Part shown: positions 7,725-16,476 of the stretch, piece after piece
How the letters are laid out: every line of letters begins with the position of its first letter
Position numbering within the stretch: position 1 is the stretch's first letter
Assembly: GCF_932526225.1 (NCBI RefSeq)
Contig: NW_026019282.1
Coordinates: 1 to 21,168 of the forward strand
Length of the DNA: 21,168 nucleotides
From: Nematostella vectensis
Lineage: Eukaryota; Cnidaria; Anthozoa; Actiniaria; Edwardsiidae
Reading direction: 5' to 3'
Translations under genes and position numbers: made by a program
Notes under the pieces: generated by a model
The model's input: the letters and a program-made list of their open reading frames with translations, nothing else
Databases searched by the model: none
Told to the model about the DNA's origin: nothing

Positions 7725-7932
7725 CTACGAGTTAGGATACAGCGCTGCGGTACGTACGTACCAACCCATGTTACTGGAACTAGACGCTCAAGTGCACAAG
7801 TTCATGGGAAGCAACATGAGAGAGAAGTCCCAGAGAAATCAACTGTTGAAAAAGCTCAAACGTATCCGCAACAGGTACAAGGATAACACCCGCAAACGGC
7901 GAAATGTGGACCAACACCAAGAGACTGAGTGA
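7657..7932 (+). CDS. In-frame open extension after the TAA: possible alternative C-terminal exon
   Basis: The frame of the tail-anchored gene reopens after its TAA and runs 91 codons to a TGA at 7930-7932. It encodes 11 consecutive Asn (AAC repeats), then a Leu-containing helix and a Lys/Arg-rich tail (KKLKRIRNRYKD and following) that could bind nucleic acid or act as a nuclear signal. It has no ATG of its own until the middle. A donor-like GGGTAATA at 7540 and an acceptor-like CCCCAACAG ending at 7677 are both in phase 0, and the segment between them is 138 bases. Splicing there would swap the membrane anchor for this basic tail. A poly(A) signal follows 85 bases after the TGA. Stop readthrough or loss of function are the alternatives. 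Confidence 0.45.
7693..7725 (+). repeat. (AAC)11 trinucleotide repeat
   Basis: Eleven uninterrupted AAC triplets in frame would encode polyasparagine within the open extension of the tail-anchored gene. It could be slippage-prone. Confidence 0.9.
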
Positions 7933-7956
7933 CTTTTCTCACTACAAACACTTTTC

Positions 7957-7962
7957 TTTATT
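7957..7962 (-). terminator. Poly(A) signal of the GRF-finger gene
   Basis: TTTATT on the plus strand gives AATAAA on the minus strand, 95 bases beyond the stop at 8057. It lies past the plus-strand signal at 8017-8022, so the convergent transcripts would overlap. Confidence 0.55.
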
Positions 7963-8016
7963 ACCCTATAACCAGTAAATACATTTTTTCTTTTTTATAC
8001 TAATCACAGTGGTAAC

Positions 8017-8022
8017 AATAAA
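8017..8022 (+). terminator. Poly(A) signal of the plus-strand small-gene transcript
   Basis: AATAAA lies 85 bases after the TGA at 7930-7932 but 361 bases after the TAA at 7654. This placement fits the extended or spliced form of the gene better. Confidence 0.55.
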
Positions 8023-8056
8023 AAACACTAAAAAGTAAACGATGACTACAGTGTCT

Positions 8057-8626
8057 CTACATTTCCCCAATTGGGAACAGGTGGGCTACCCTCCCTATAC
8101 GTTGGGCTGTGTCCCTGGTGGTTTCCCAAACCTCTGCCTCCTTCCCCTCTAGTATTCCTGGCAACTTCTCGTCACGGCACAACTTCACCATATCCCTTGG
8201 TACGACCCTATTGCTCACTAGATCCTCCATGTAGGTGAACCAAGGGCTCCATCGCATGGTGAACCCAAGCGCTTTCGTCATCCTGTCCAACCCTTCCCAC
8301 ATGTGACCAGTGTTCTCCCTGATGGCATCCCTAACCTCATAAAAGGTGTTCAGCCAACTGTCCTTCGTACCTTGCTGGTGCTTGTAGTGCAACACCTCAC
8401 CCATCAAATCCCATACCACCTTCTTAACGTAATAGTCCACACTATATAGATTGTTGGCAGAGTCCACTACATCGTTGTAGACGGTACCGGAAGAGACATC
8501 ACCCATACCACAATCACTGTCGTCACTGTCTACCACTACCACCTTCTCCTCCACCTCGTAACTGTTGTTGCTATCGTCATTGTCTACAGCCACTGCTTCT
8601 TTTGCTTCTTCATCACAGGTGCAATT
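8057..8626 (-). CDS. C-terminal portion of the GRF-finger gene, read in a shifted frame
   Basis: This minus-strand frame is open from a GTG at 8995, but above about 8630 it is a low-complexity shadow (Gly/Arg-rich) of the GRF frame. Below that it looks like real protein. An acidic Ser/Asp tract (VVVDSDDSD) is followed by a compact helical domain of about 130 residues rich in Trp and aromatic residues (DSWLNTFYEV, WEGLDRMTK, WSPWFTYMEDL), ending in a TAG at 8057. It has no convincing ATG of its own near its start, so it is probably the second half of the 9174 gene, reached by a -1 frameshift, a small intron, or after an indel mutation. I do not recognise the domain. Confidence 0.6.
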   Translation of the reverse strand, partial: NCTCDEEAKEAVAVDNDDSNNSYEVEEKVVVVDSDDSDCGMGDVSSGTVYNDVVDSANNLYSVDYYVKKVVWDLMGEVLHYKHQQGTKDSWLNTFYEVRDAIRENTGHMWEGLDRMTKALGFTMRWSPWFTYMEDLVSNRVVPRDMVKLCRDEKLPGILEGKEAEVWETTRDTAQRIGRVAHLFPIGEM

Positions 8627-9174
8627 ACCTCCTCCTCCACTACCTCCTCTACCACGCCCTCGTCCTCCCCCTCGTCCTCCCCCTCCTCTACCACGCATGG
8701 GACCTTGCTTGGTGGCGGTGGCGGCGGTTGTGGGACGTTCGCGTTTGCGCTTGCGCCCATGCGGGGGGTGAGGGTTTGCTTCCTGGCCCTTGCTGGCGCT
8801 TTCTTCTTCTTCATACTGGGAGGTGTCCATACTGCTGCAGGCTTCTTCCTCTCCGAATCTTTGGGTTCCTCCGCCCACACAAACTGCTTGCATTTTTGGT
8901 TGGGTGCCTGCACTGGACACTGAAAATAGACACGCCCCCTGGAGAACTGACCAGCGCTTACCACTGGCTTGCAGATGAGGTTGTGACCCTCGCACACAGG
9001 GAAGTCGAAGACTGTGTTCCCCTCAGGGATGTACTCTTTTATACTCTTGGCTTGCTCGATGGTAAAATAGTACCCACAACCAACTTGGTCGTTTTTATAG
9101 TCGATGTTGGCGCCACACCTCAACGCTGACCCTACTTGTTTAGCCTCGGCGCCGCAAAAACACTTTACATTCAT
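8584..9174 (-). CDS. GRF-type zinc-finger protein of the Polinton (N-terminal part)
   Basis: The frame has 196 codons from the ATG at 9174, which lies 41-49 bases after a TATA box. Two Cys-rich modules are visible. CFCG with two further Cys (residues 5-40, ending GCGYYF) is a degenerate finger. The stretch CEGHNLIC, then GRVYFQCP and CKQFVWAEEP (about 60-105) matches the GRF zinc-finger pattern (Cys/His, Cys, GR-F-Cys, Cys-F-W). GRF fingers bind single-stranded nucleic acid in topoisomerase III, APE2 and NEIL3. A basic linker, polyproline and a Glu/Asp-rich run follow before a TAG at 8584. The next frame carries what looks like the rest of the protein. A role in replication or repair of element DNA is an inference. 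Confidence 0.72.
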   Translation of the reverse strand: MNVKCFCGAEAKQVGSALRCGANIDYKNDQVGCGYYFTIEQAKSIKEYIPEGNTVFDFPVCEGHNLICKPVVSAGQFSRGRVYFQCPVQAPNQKCKQFVWAEEPKDSERKKPAAVWTPPSMKKKKAPARARKQTLTPRMGASANANVPQPPPPPPSKVPCVVEEGEDEGEDEGVVEEVVEEEVIAPVMKKQKKQWL

Positions 9175-9440
9175 GGCTGAAAGGTTGCTGCTTAACCTGA
9201 AAAAACACCTAGGGCCTTATATCCTTTCCCGCGCTGACGTCACCGTGTTGTCGCGCGCGCGGGAGCCAATCCCGACCCCGCGTGACGTCACACCCCTAAC
9301 CAGATATCTCCATTCCCATTGGTTAACACCACCTGTGACGTCACACACCTGACCATATATCCACCAATCAGAATCCAGCTTGACCACCCCTCCCCTAGCT
9401 GACCAAAACCTGACCAAATATACTAGTGATACTACTTACG
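9175..9440 (-). promoter_or_regulatory. Promoter-like right end of the element, likely within the terminal inverted repeat
   Basis: The minus-strand TATA box is at 9215-9223 (GATATAAGG). Three perfect TGACGTCA palindromes lie at 9235-9242, 9283-9290 and 9336-9343. CCAAT boxes lie at 9266-9270 and 9364-9368, with an inverted one at 9318-9322. Four TGACCA copies lie at 9350, 9381, 9400 and 9411. A CG-rich stretch (GCGCGCGC) is at 9252-9260. The block would drive the GRF gene. Because Polinton ends are inverted repeats, a copy may also drive a leftward-end gene, but the left end is not in the window. Confidence 0.65.
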
Positions 9441-10031
9441 TACTTTCGGTCTCTATTCTATACTCAAAGGTTTCAATTTCTGAAAATGCGCCCGAATAGT
9501 AGATGTCGCTCAACATTATAATAAATTAAATCATTTCCCCCTTTAGAAGTTTTTTTTTTCTAAAAAAAAAAAAAACACAAAGAAAAGAATATGCGGAAAA
9601 GTGTAGCCGTTTCATTTAATAATTGAGCGCACATCTTGAAATCAGTGTTCCTTAGGATAAAAACTGTCTGAACTTTGGCGTTCCCGCGAGAGCTTACCTT
9701 TAATCTCCACGAACGACACTCGCTTGTGTTAAGAAAACGACATCCAATCTCGCCTAAATAGAGACGATTTATATTAACGTGGGTGGGTCTTTTCCGCTGT
9801 CCTCTGAAATGTGCCTGTTGAGACCACCCTCTAACACTAAGAAATAATAGACAAGTGAGAGGGCAAGAGTATTCCCTGCTCTTAAAGAATGTCGATCAAC
9901 AACTCCTTTGTCATGTTTTACACTAAAAAATACAACGGTTTATTTACAGGAAAACTTAAACATAACCACCCACTATAAAGGACTAATGCCCTATTAACGA
10001 TATTTGATTGAAAGGATCTCAGTTCCTTGAA
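9441..10031. other. AT-rich flanking DNA, no gene seen
   Basis: The composition drops to AT-rich right after the element. An A/T inverted pair (T run 9550-9559, A run 9562-9575) could form a hairpin. TTTATT at 9939-9944 may serve as a minus-strand poly(A) signal for the candidate exon at 10032-10337. Nothing else stands out. Confidence 0.6.
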
Positions 10032-10337
10032 CTAGCCGGTGGGAATGGATTCTTGTGACTCGATATTGCGAGGGAGTGTAAAAATGTGATTGGCTTTCTT
10101 GGAGGGGGCGTAACGAGTCTCGAGTGTTTCTATCTCGGATACAACGTACAGGGCATTTTGAAAGGTTACAAAGCAGAGGGCATATGAATAGAGGGGTGGA
10201 ATTTCATTATACAACTCGTGGTACGCTTTTGCTACCGAAGTGGACACTGTATGATTTATTCTGCTTGTTTCCGCCTGGATACTACACGCCTGAACACTGA
10301 GGACAGAGTCTAGCTTTGTTCCCTGCATATGAATCAT
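10032..10337 (-). CDS. Candidate terminal exon or small gene, unrecognised
   Basis: A true ATG at 10337 opens 101 codons in a patch that is clearly richer in G+C than its flanks. The product has a mixed, protein-like composition with helical stretches (AKAYHELYNEIPPLYSYA and VVSEIETLETRYAPSKK). A minus-strand AATAAA lies about 90 bases after the stop. An AG just before the start (TTTTCGATAG) could be a splice acceptor, which would make this the last exon of a larger gene. I recognise no domain. It may instead be a chance frame or a transposon remnant. Confidence 0.28.
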   Translation of the reverse strand: MIHMQGTKLDSVLSVQACSIQAETSRINHTVSTSVAKAYHELYNEIPPLYSYALCFVTFQNALYVVSEIETLETRYAPSKKANHIFTLPRNIESQESIPTG

Positions 10338-11129
10338 TTTCTATCGAAAAACTATAATATTGACGTTGTTTGTAATTAACTCTATGAATAATTGAGATTG
10401 AGATACATCGCCGAGATTTCAACTGAGAGCAGTTTTACTCAAATCCGGAAGCCAGTCTCTCTGACAAAGCGTGCGACTCGTAGATAAACACACGACTTAA
10501 CTTGGAAAAGGCTGGTTATTTAAACGCTATATTAGAATAAACCGGAGGAGAATATCAAAGAAAAAAATAATGTTTCGTCTAGGACCGACTAATACACGGT
10601 ATGGGAGATTTTCACATAGGGATAATAATAATAATTGGAAAACTGAAAGAAACTTGCCTCAACTGCTGTTTTCATTTTAAATTTTGATATGCTTATTGCA
10701 AATATTAAATATTTTCCTAAATTCTTAATGAAATAAAATATTAGCAGTCTTTCAAATAGAATATTCAACGTACACTTTGGATTTTAAATTGTTACTGTGT
10801 GGCTAAAACAAATACCTTGCTTTGAAGAGTGTTTTCTTTAACCAAAGCGGTAAGTAAATCACGTCAAACAAGCGCAGATTTTCGTAAAAATGTAAACCGG
10901 ACAAACATCTTTGTGTCTAAGTACTTTGTTGATATCATGATTCAGCCGGATTGTTTTTATATGGCATACTAAGTAGCGCATTTTGCATGAAAATTAGTCC
11001 ATCCTACCTGTGATTCTGCTCTGAGGTTTTTCCCTTTACCCTTAAAAAAAACTAAGAACACGATGCGGCACATAAATCCCTCGGGCATCCCGGGGTACCT
11101 TGCGGTGGGATTTAGATATCAGGATATCA
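10338..11129. other. AT-rich DNA, no gene seen
   Basis: No convincing frame, RNA or repeat is visible beyond short A/T runs and a small ATA repeat near 10622-10634. Confidence 0.6.
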
Positions 11130-11257
11130 CGCGCACGCGTTATTTTCTAAGATATTTTCACGCGCTATTTTTTAAACAGTTTTCAAGCGCAATCGCTATA
11201 TTTGTAACAGTTTTCAAGCGCACGCGTTATTTTTTAACTCTTTTCACGCGCACGCAT
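11130..11257. repeat. Degenerate tandem repeat, about 30-bp unit
   Basis: About four imperfect copies of a unit combining GCGCACGCGTTATTTTTTAA with TTTTCA. The GCGC-core parts stand out against AT-rich DNA. Confidence 0.6.
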
Positions 11258-12325
11258 TGAATCAGTCACGATCTAGATTTTAATCACATTCTTATTGATA
11301 TTTTTGTTTTTTTTTTTACTTCATTTTTTAGCATTTCCTTTTCATCAGAAATGAATGATTTACCGTTTACAATTTTTGCCGCTGGCTATTTTATGTAAGT
11401 AAATCTCCCGAATGACAGGAACAACTTTTATCACTTTCTGATACTATGCTACTACTAAGTCCCCATGCTTTTCTGGGTTCTCTTTTTCAGTTTTAAGCGT
11501 GGAAACCAATTTGGGCTCGGTTTATCTGATTTGAGATCAGTGATTGGTCTACTATATCTTAACGAGAACCTTTGATTTCGCCGACAGCTCGTTGGATCTG
11601 GTGATTTTTCGAAAAAGAGAAGTTCACAAACGAAAAATGAATCAAATAGGTCCTGTTGCTTTTGTAAGGGGAAGTTTGAAAGAACCCTTGACAGACACAC
11701 ATTCATCACTATTTTTACTCGATATTGGAAAACTACGTGATGAAATCTCGAGATAACCATCGAAAAACAAAAGCTATGTACGCTATTTACCAATTTTGAT
11801 GGAAAATATTGCAATATTTCTCAAATCAGACTATACAAAAGGGTGCTTTCTCATAGTTTTCAAGAATGAAAAATAGCAGCTAACGGAAGCTCATAGAGAG
11901 TAACGTCTATAGTCGGTGAGGCAAAAATTCATTGAGAGCTATCGCACCGCTAGCAGTGTCCCTCGTGATGGAGCGGATTCCCTACTTTCATCGCACGAAA
12001 TATAAATTATGGTAGTCGACCATCGTCTAAAACTGGGATCACTGTCTTTTCAAAGGGGTGGTGGAACATTGAATCGCGGAGAAGGAGGGTGGGGAATATT
12101 GAAACGGGAGGCACAGGTCAAAGGGAAGAGAGTTGACCACTCAAGTACAAGGTGGGGAGGGGTAGGAGCAGATCTAGGGGAAGGCTTGCTTGGGCTACAC
12201 CCCCCCCCCCCCCCCCTCCCGAGTAATCTTCCTGTTCTTAGGTACCACAAAAGCAGACTTGGTGCAGCAATCTATGAATGTGACTTATTGAGTGATTGAT
12301 TTTACAATAAAGAAATGGAGGAGAC
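11258..12325. other. Non-coding stretch with a 17-C run
   Basis: No convincing gene is present. Open frames here either lack an ATG or are short and low in protein character. A run of 17 C at 12200-12216 and a G-rich stretch at 12050-12180 are the main compositional features. Confidence 0.55.
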
Positions 12326-12512
12326 CACCGAATCCACCCCGAGCCGTCTAAAGTAAGGCCAAGTCACACACGAATAGTACAGAATCCAACCCGAGCCGTC
12401 CCGAGTAAATCCGAGTCACGCTCACATAGTTCCGACTCAAACCCGAGTAATTCCGAATCACACAAACATAGTACCGAATCCACCCCGAGCACACCCGAGT
12501 AAGCAGAATCAA
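12326..12512. repeat. Degenerate tandem repeat, roughly 42-52-bp unit
   Basis: Nearly four diverged copies share ACCGAATCCACCCCGAGC, then CCGAGTAA, then GAATCACAC and ACATAGT. Internal copies vary in length. Confidence 0.65.
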
Positions 12513-12670
12513 TACGAAAGATTCATGTTCTCATGACATTAAATATTTTGCCAAAAGGAAGAAATACTTTGTCTGAACGACTATTCGCCTGCAACAATCA
12601 CTGGTTTACCTCCATATGAAGGCATATAAGTTTACCATATCAAAATGGTTGGAAACTTGTCTATATGTAG

Positions 12671-13739
12671 TCATTGATGGGCTTCCTGTGGTTAAGTGGT
12701 AATCGATGATTGGATTCCTGTGGTTAAGTGGTAATCTATGATGGACTTTCTGTGGTTAGCTGGTAATCAATGCTGGACTTCCTGTGGTTAAGTGGTAATC
12801 AATGATGGGCTTCCTGTGGTTAGCTGGTTATCAATGATGGGTTTCTTGTGGTTAGCTGGTAATCAATGATGGACTTCCTGTGGTTGGCTGGTAATCAATG
12901 ATGGACTTCCTGTGGTTAAGTGGTAATCAATGATGGACTTCCTGTGGTTAGCTGGTAATCAATGATGGACTTCCTGTGGTTAAGTGGTAATCAATGATGG
13001 ACTTCCTGTGGTTAGCTGGTAATCAATGATGGACTTTCTGTGGTTAAGTGGTAATCAATGATGGGCTTCCTGTGGTTAGCTGGTAATCAATGATGGACTT
13101 CCTGTGGTTAGCTGGTAATCAATGATGGACTTTCTGTGGTTAAGTGGTAATCAATGATGGGCTTCCTGTGGTTAGCTGGTAATCAATGATGGACTTCCTG
13201 TGGTTAGCTGGTAATCAATGATGGACTTTCTGTGGTTAAGTGGTAATCAATGATGGGCTTCCTGTGGTTAGCTGGTAATCAATGATGGACTTTCTGTGGT
13301 TAGCTGGTAATCAATGATGGGCTTCCTGTGGTTAGCTGGTAATCAATGATGGACTTTCTGTGGTTAGCTGGTTATCAATGATGGGCTTCCTGTGGTTAGC
13401 TGGTAATCAATGATGGACTTCCTGAGGTTAAGTGGTAATCAATGATGGACTTCCTGTGGTTAAGTGGTAATCAATTATGGATATCTTGTGGTTAGCTGGA
13501 CATCAATGATGGGCGTCCTGTGGTAGGCTGGTAATCAATGATCGGATTCAATGGTGAGCTTCCTGTGGTTAGCTGGTAATCAATGATGGACTCTCTGTGG
13601 TAGGCTGGTAATCAATGATGGGCTTCCTGTGGTAGACTGGTAATCAATGATGGGCTTCCTGTGGTTAGCTGTTACTCAATGATGGACTTCCTGTGGTTAG
13701 CTGGTAATCAATGATGGACTTCCTGTGGTTAGCTGGTAA
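12671..13739. repeat. 32-bp minisatellite, 33 copies
   Basis: The unit begins TCAATGATGGACTTCCTGTG and ends GTTAGCTGGTAA. Thirty-three units fit the 1069 bases exactly, with one 13-base insertion near 13540. Variants are GACTT/GGCTT, TTCC/TTTC and AGCTGG/AAGTGG. From 13023 to 13310 three 96-bp trimers repeat in the same variant order. Edge units are more diverged than central ones. Confidence 0.95.
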
Positions 13740-14329
13740 TCAACGGCACCTGTGGTGTTCAGAGAAACTTCCAAAAATGTCCAATTATGGGCTTCTTACG
13801 TCATCAAATTATACGATTGCTTTGGTGGGCATCCTGTGGACTGCTGACTCTCGGAGAGCTCCCTTTAATTAACGTTCCTTGGATTAATGCAAATAAGGTA
13901 GATAGTGGAGACTGGATTTATGGGTAGCTTGTGGTCATCCTGTGGTATGGCTCAGCGCGCATGTTCAGTATCTATGTGAATCTGCAATTTGTCGTTGACG
14001 CTCAGCGGCTCTCGCGAGCTGCTACTAGAGAATACCACTGACTCCGTTTTGCTGTTGACCCCGGGCTCATGCGCTGTACTTCCGCGGCTGCGCAATGAGC
14101 TGAGCTGGACGTCGGTCCCATTTTCTTGCCGAGTGCTACTTCGGGATAAGAATCTGTTTAAAAAACAAGCATGATCTACGTATCATTGTCAAACAATGGA
14201 CTTGGTTGTACCTTATAGAAGTTGGACAGCTATTTAACGAGATAAATCACATTCCAGAGTGTATGTTATTGTTATCTTTGAATTAACGTTTAAATTCGTT
14301 TATATTGAAATTTTATACAAGCTTATATA
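13740..14329. other. Decayed repeat edge and a GC-rich patch
   Basis: Decayed pieces of the 32-bp unit continue to about 13840. A CpG-rich patch at 13950-14150 includes CTCTCGCGAGC (about 14009) and may be an unmethylated promoter-like island or a coding remnant. The only frames are short and lack supported starts. Confidence 0.45.
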
Positions 14330-14514
14330 GCGTGACGTGACTGTTATAGCTAGACATGATTGATATTGTGTGACATGATTGATATTGCGTGACGTGATTG
14401 ATATTGCGTGACGCGACTAATACAGCTTGACATGAATGATATAACGTGACATGACTGAGATTGAATGACGTGAATGATACCGTTTGGCGTGACTGATATC
14501 GTTTGACAATGACT
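14330..14514. repeat. 19-bp tandem repeat abutting the receptor stop codon
   Basis: Nine imperfect 19-bp units (consensus GCGTGACGTGATTGATATT) fill 14330-14500, and a partial copy touches the receptor TAA at 14514-14516. The tract would lie in the receptor 3' UTR. Confidence 0.8.
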
Positions 14515-15345
14515 TACTTATGAGGGTGCCTTCTGCGTTTGATATTCCGCCACAGTCTCCACACGGTAGACTTGAACGCCTTGTTGCGGAATGAGAACAG
14601 GAAGGGATTGAGCGCGGAGTTCAGATACCCGAGCATGAGCAAGGGGGGGTACACATGAGGGGGCGTTGTCATGAAGCAGGCCGGACACAGGTTGCTTACC
14701 ACGCTCACCATGCAGTACGGCACCCAGCAACAGAAGAACGCACACACGAACATCGAGATTGTCTTCGCGGCGCGCACGTTCCGCACGTGCTCCTTTTGCT
14801 CGGAAGGATTGCGGACAGACGCACGGCCCGCGGATGGCAAGCCACAAGAATGACTGCGAGCGATGCGGTAAATCTTCGCGTAAATCGCGCAAGTGAGTAA
14901 AAGCGGCACAACGAAGTTAACCATCGAAGTAACAACTGAGAACGCCGTAGGTAGCGGGAAGACGCACTGGCCGTAGAACAGAAAGCTTTTATATGGGCTT
15001 ATATCAATAGCTCCGATGACCGGTAAGATAGACATCACAAGACAGTATAACCAGATGACCGCAATGATGATCAGGGCGCGGCGACGGGTCATAAACCTCC
15101 CCGCGCGGCGGAACCTGTTGAGCGGGTCGCTGAGCGTCTTGTATCGGTCCAGGCTCACCGCAAGGAGGGTCAATATCGAGGTGGGGACTGTCATGAGGTA
15201 CACGGTGGTCCATACTCGACACATGACCTCCCCGTGGTCCCACCGACCCCCCGTGATCAGGATGTCCACGTCAAAGGGCATAGCGAGGAGGGCGGTGATC
15301 AGATCGGAGACGGACAGCGACACGATGAACAGATTTGTGGGCAAC
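14514..15345 (-). CDS. Class A GPCR, exon 2 (TM2 to C-terminus)
   Basis: This exon provides residues 55-331 of a 331-residue receptor. Visible marks are D69 (2.50, in SVSDLITALLAMP), C97 (3.25), the D121-R122-Y123 ionic lock, an ECL2 Cys (YGQC), CWVPY at TM6, and NPFLF at TM7 in place of NPxxY. Intracellular loop 3 is short and the tail is basic and short (RRRHPHK). Position 3.32 is Tyr (Y104) rather than the Asp of amine receptors, so despite an amine-like look the ligand is unlikely to be a classic monoamine. The acceptor is TCTCCCTCCACAG ending at 15346. The exon begins with the third base of a codon, which matches exon 1. The longer open frame to 15374 starts only from TTG and is intronic. 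Confidence 0.93.
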
Positions 15346-15919
15346 CTGTGGAGGGAGAAATACTTATTCTTCAAATGAAAGTTCCACTAGCCTACTTGAA
15401 GCCGCTGACAGGTCAGCGGCTAAACGTAGGAAAATGTGAAAAAGGTTTCGTCAGTCCTTTTAAAAGTAGATATTCTCCTTATTCATAATCAATGTGTTGC
15501 TTCATACGGCAATTGATTGATTAGCAAAATTAATCAAAATTGGGGACTTACACTAATAAATCACGTCACGACTTTTGAGTGGCAAACTCGCTCCAAAATG
15601 CACACGGAAATGCCTGCGTCACGAAATAAAATCCATGAAACTAATTCTATGCTTATTTAAAATACATTGAAACTTTCAGTTATTATTCGCAAGTGCTGAT
15701 TAAGTTGCTTTTTGTGAGTACAAGTCGCCTAAAGGGGGATCAGCTGAGCTTTTCTATTTTTGGCTGTTTTCAACACAAGTTGTCATTTAATCGGATTTTA
15801 ATAGGATCAATTTAAGATTTTTAGCATCATATTTTTAGTATTTATTGTTTACCGGGAAAACACATTTCCCGCCGAGTGTATGACTAAATGCATGCTGTTG
15901 GAAACATTGTGTTTCGCTG

Positions 15920-16035
15920 AATGAACGGCACGTGCATTAAATCTCAAATGAACGGCACATGTTTACATCTAAATGGAGACTAAATGAAGGGCACGTGTAT
16001 ACATGGACGGCACTAGATCTCAATGGAGATTTAGA
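15920..16035. repeat. Short degenerate repeats around AACGGCACGTG
   Basis: Four spaced copies of (A)ACGGCAC(G/A)TG-like sequence occur within about 110 bases, some containing the E-box CACGTG. They may be a decayed tandem array. Confidence 0.4.
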
Positions 16036-16476
16036 AAGGATTTCAATCTAAACACACGAAGGCACTTATGAATAGAATTCGAAGGATCTGCTTTAGAATA
16101 ACCTTTTTTTAAAAGCACAACACAATTCTATGTAAGGGTACTATAGCGGCAAGAGGCAATGCCATCGTATCTAAAGTAAAAAATAGAATTTGAAGGATCT
16201 ATTCTATAATGACGTAGGGAGAAACCACCGGACAGCCTCTATCTGCTGGTGTGCGTCGGACAAGAGAAGCCACACTGTGAGCTCGCGCTGGCGCTCTTGA
16301 AACCGGTGGCCTCAACCGGCGTGAAGAAACCGTTTAGCTGTTTAGTAATCCACACCACCCTATTTACCGTCTTCAATAATTTACTCCTTACTCAATTACT
16401 ATTTTTATCTTACGTTAGTTAATCATCAATGAACTTTGTACATAGCTGTAACATGCCACTATTACTCTTTTATAAC

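Larger units (their letters stand above)
1..9440. mobile_element. Right-hand part of a Polinton/Maverick (adintovirus-like) DNA element
   Basis: The block contains the two Polinton hallmark genes, a protein-primed PolB and a retrovirus-like chromodomain integrase. It also holds a conserved Polinton-associated protein, two coiled-coil genes and a GRF-finger protein. Gene density is high and the base composition is near-balanced, whereas DNA beyond about 9450 is AT-rich and gene-poor. The right edge is placed at 9421-9452, after the promoter-like block. Polinton termini usually read AG inwards from each end, and several ...ACT ends fit here (around 9431, 9434 and 9441), so the exact base and the 6-bp target duplication are unresolved. 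The left end, with the expected capsid, ATPase and protease genes, is outside the window. PolB and the integrase have no internal stops, which suggests a recent insertion. Confidence 0.88.

Noticed and set aside
8565-9129. Several plus-strand frames opposite the GRF gene
   Set aside because: They are antisense shadows of the GC-rich GRF coding region with low-complexity products.
11455-11814. 119-codon minus-strand frame
   Set aside because: TTG start, no domain, and AT-rich chance-like composition. An overlapping frame on the other strand is equally unconvincing.
12009-12299. 96-codon Gly/Pro-rich frame
   Set aside because: It depends on the G-rich stretch and the 17-C run and has no protein-like character.
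12671-13739. CRISPR-like array
   Set aside because: Direct tandem units with no unique spacers, in a eukaryotic context. It is a minisatellite.
14514-15345. Naming the receptor as a dopamine, serotonin or adrenergic type
   Set aside because: Asp 3.32 is replaced by Tyr, and overall similarity cannot be ranked by eye, so no gene symbol is given.
15346-15374. Extension of the receptor frame to 15374 as a start
   Set aside because: The codon is TTG, not ATG. A good acceptor at 15346 and a matching exon 1 with TM1 at 18138-18301 explain the gene better.
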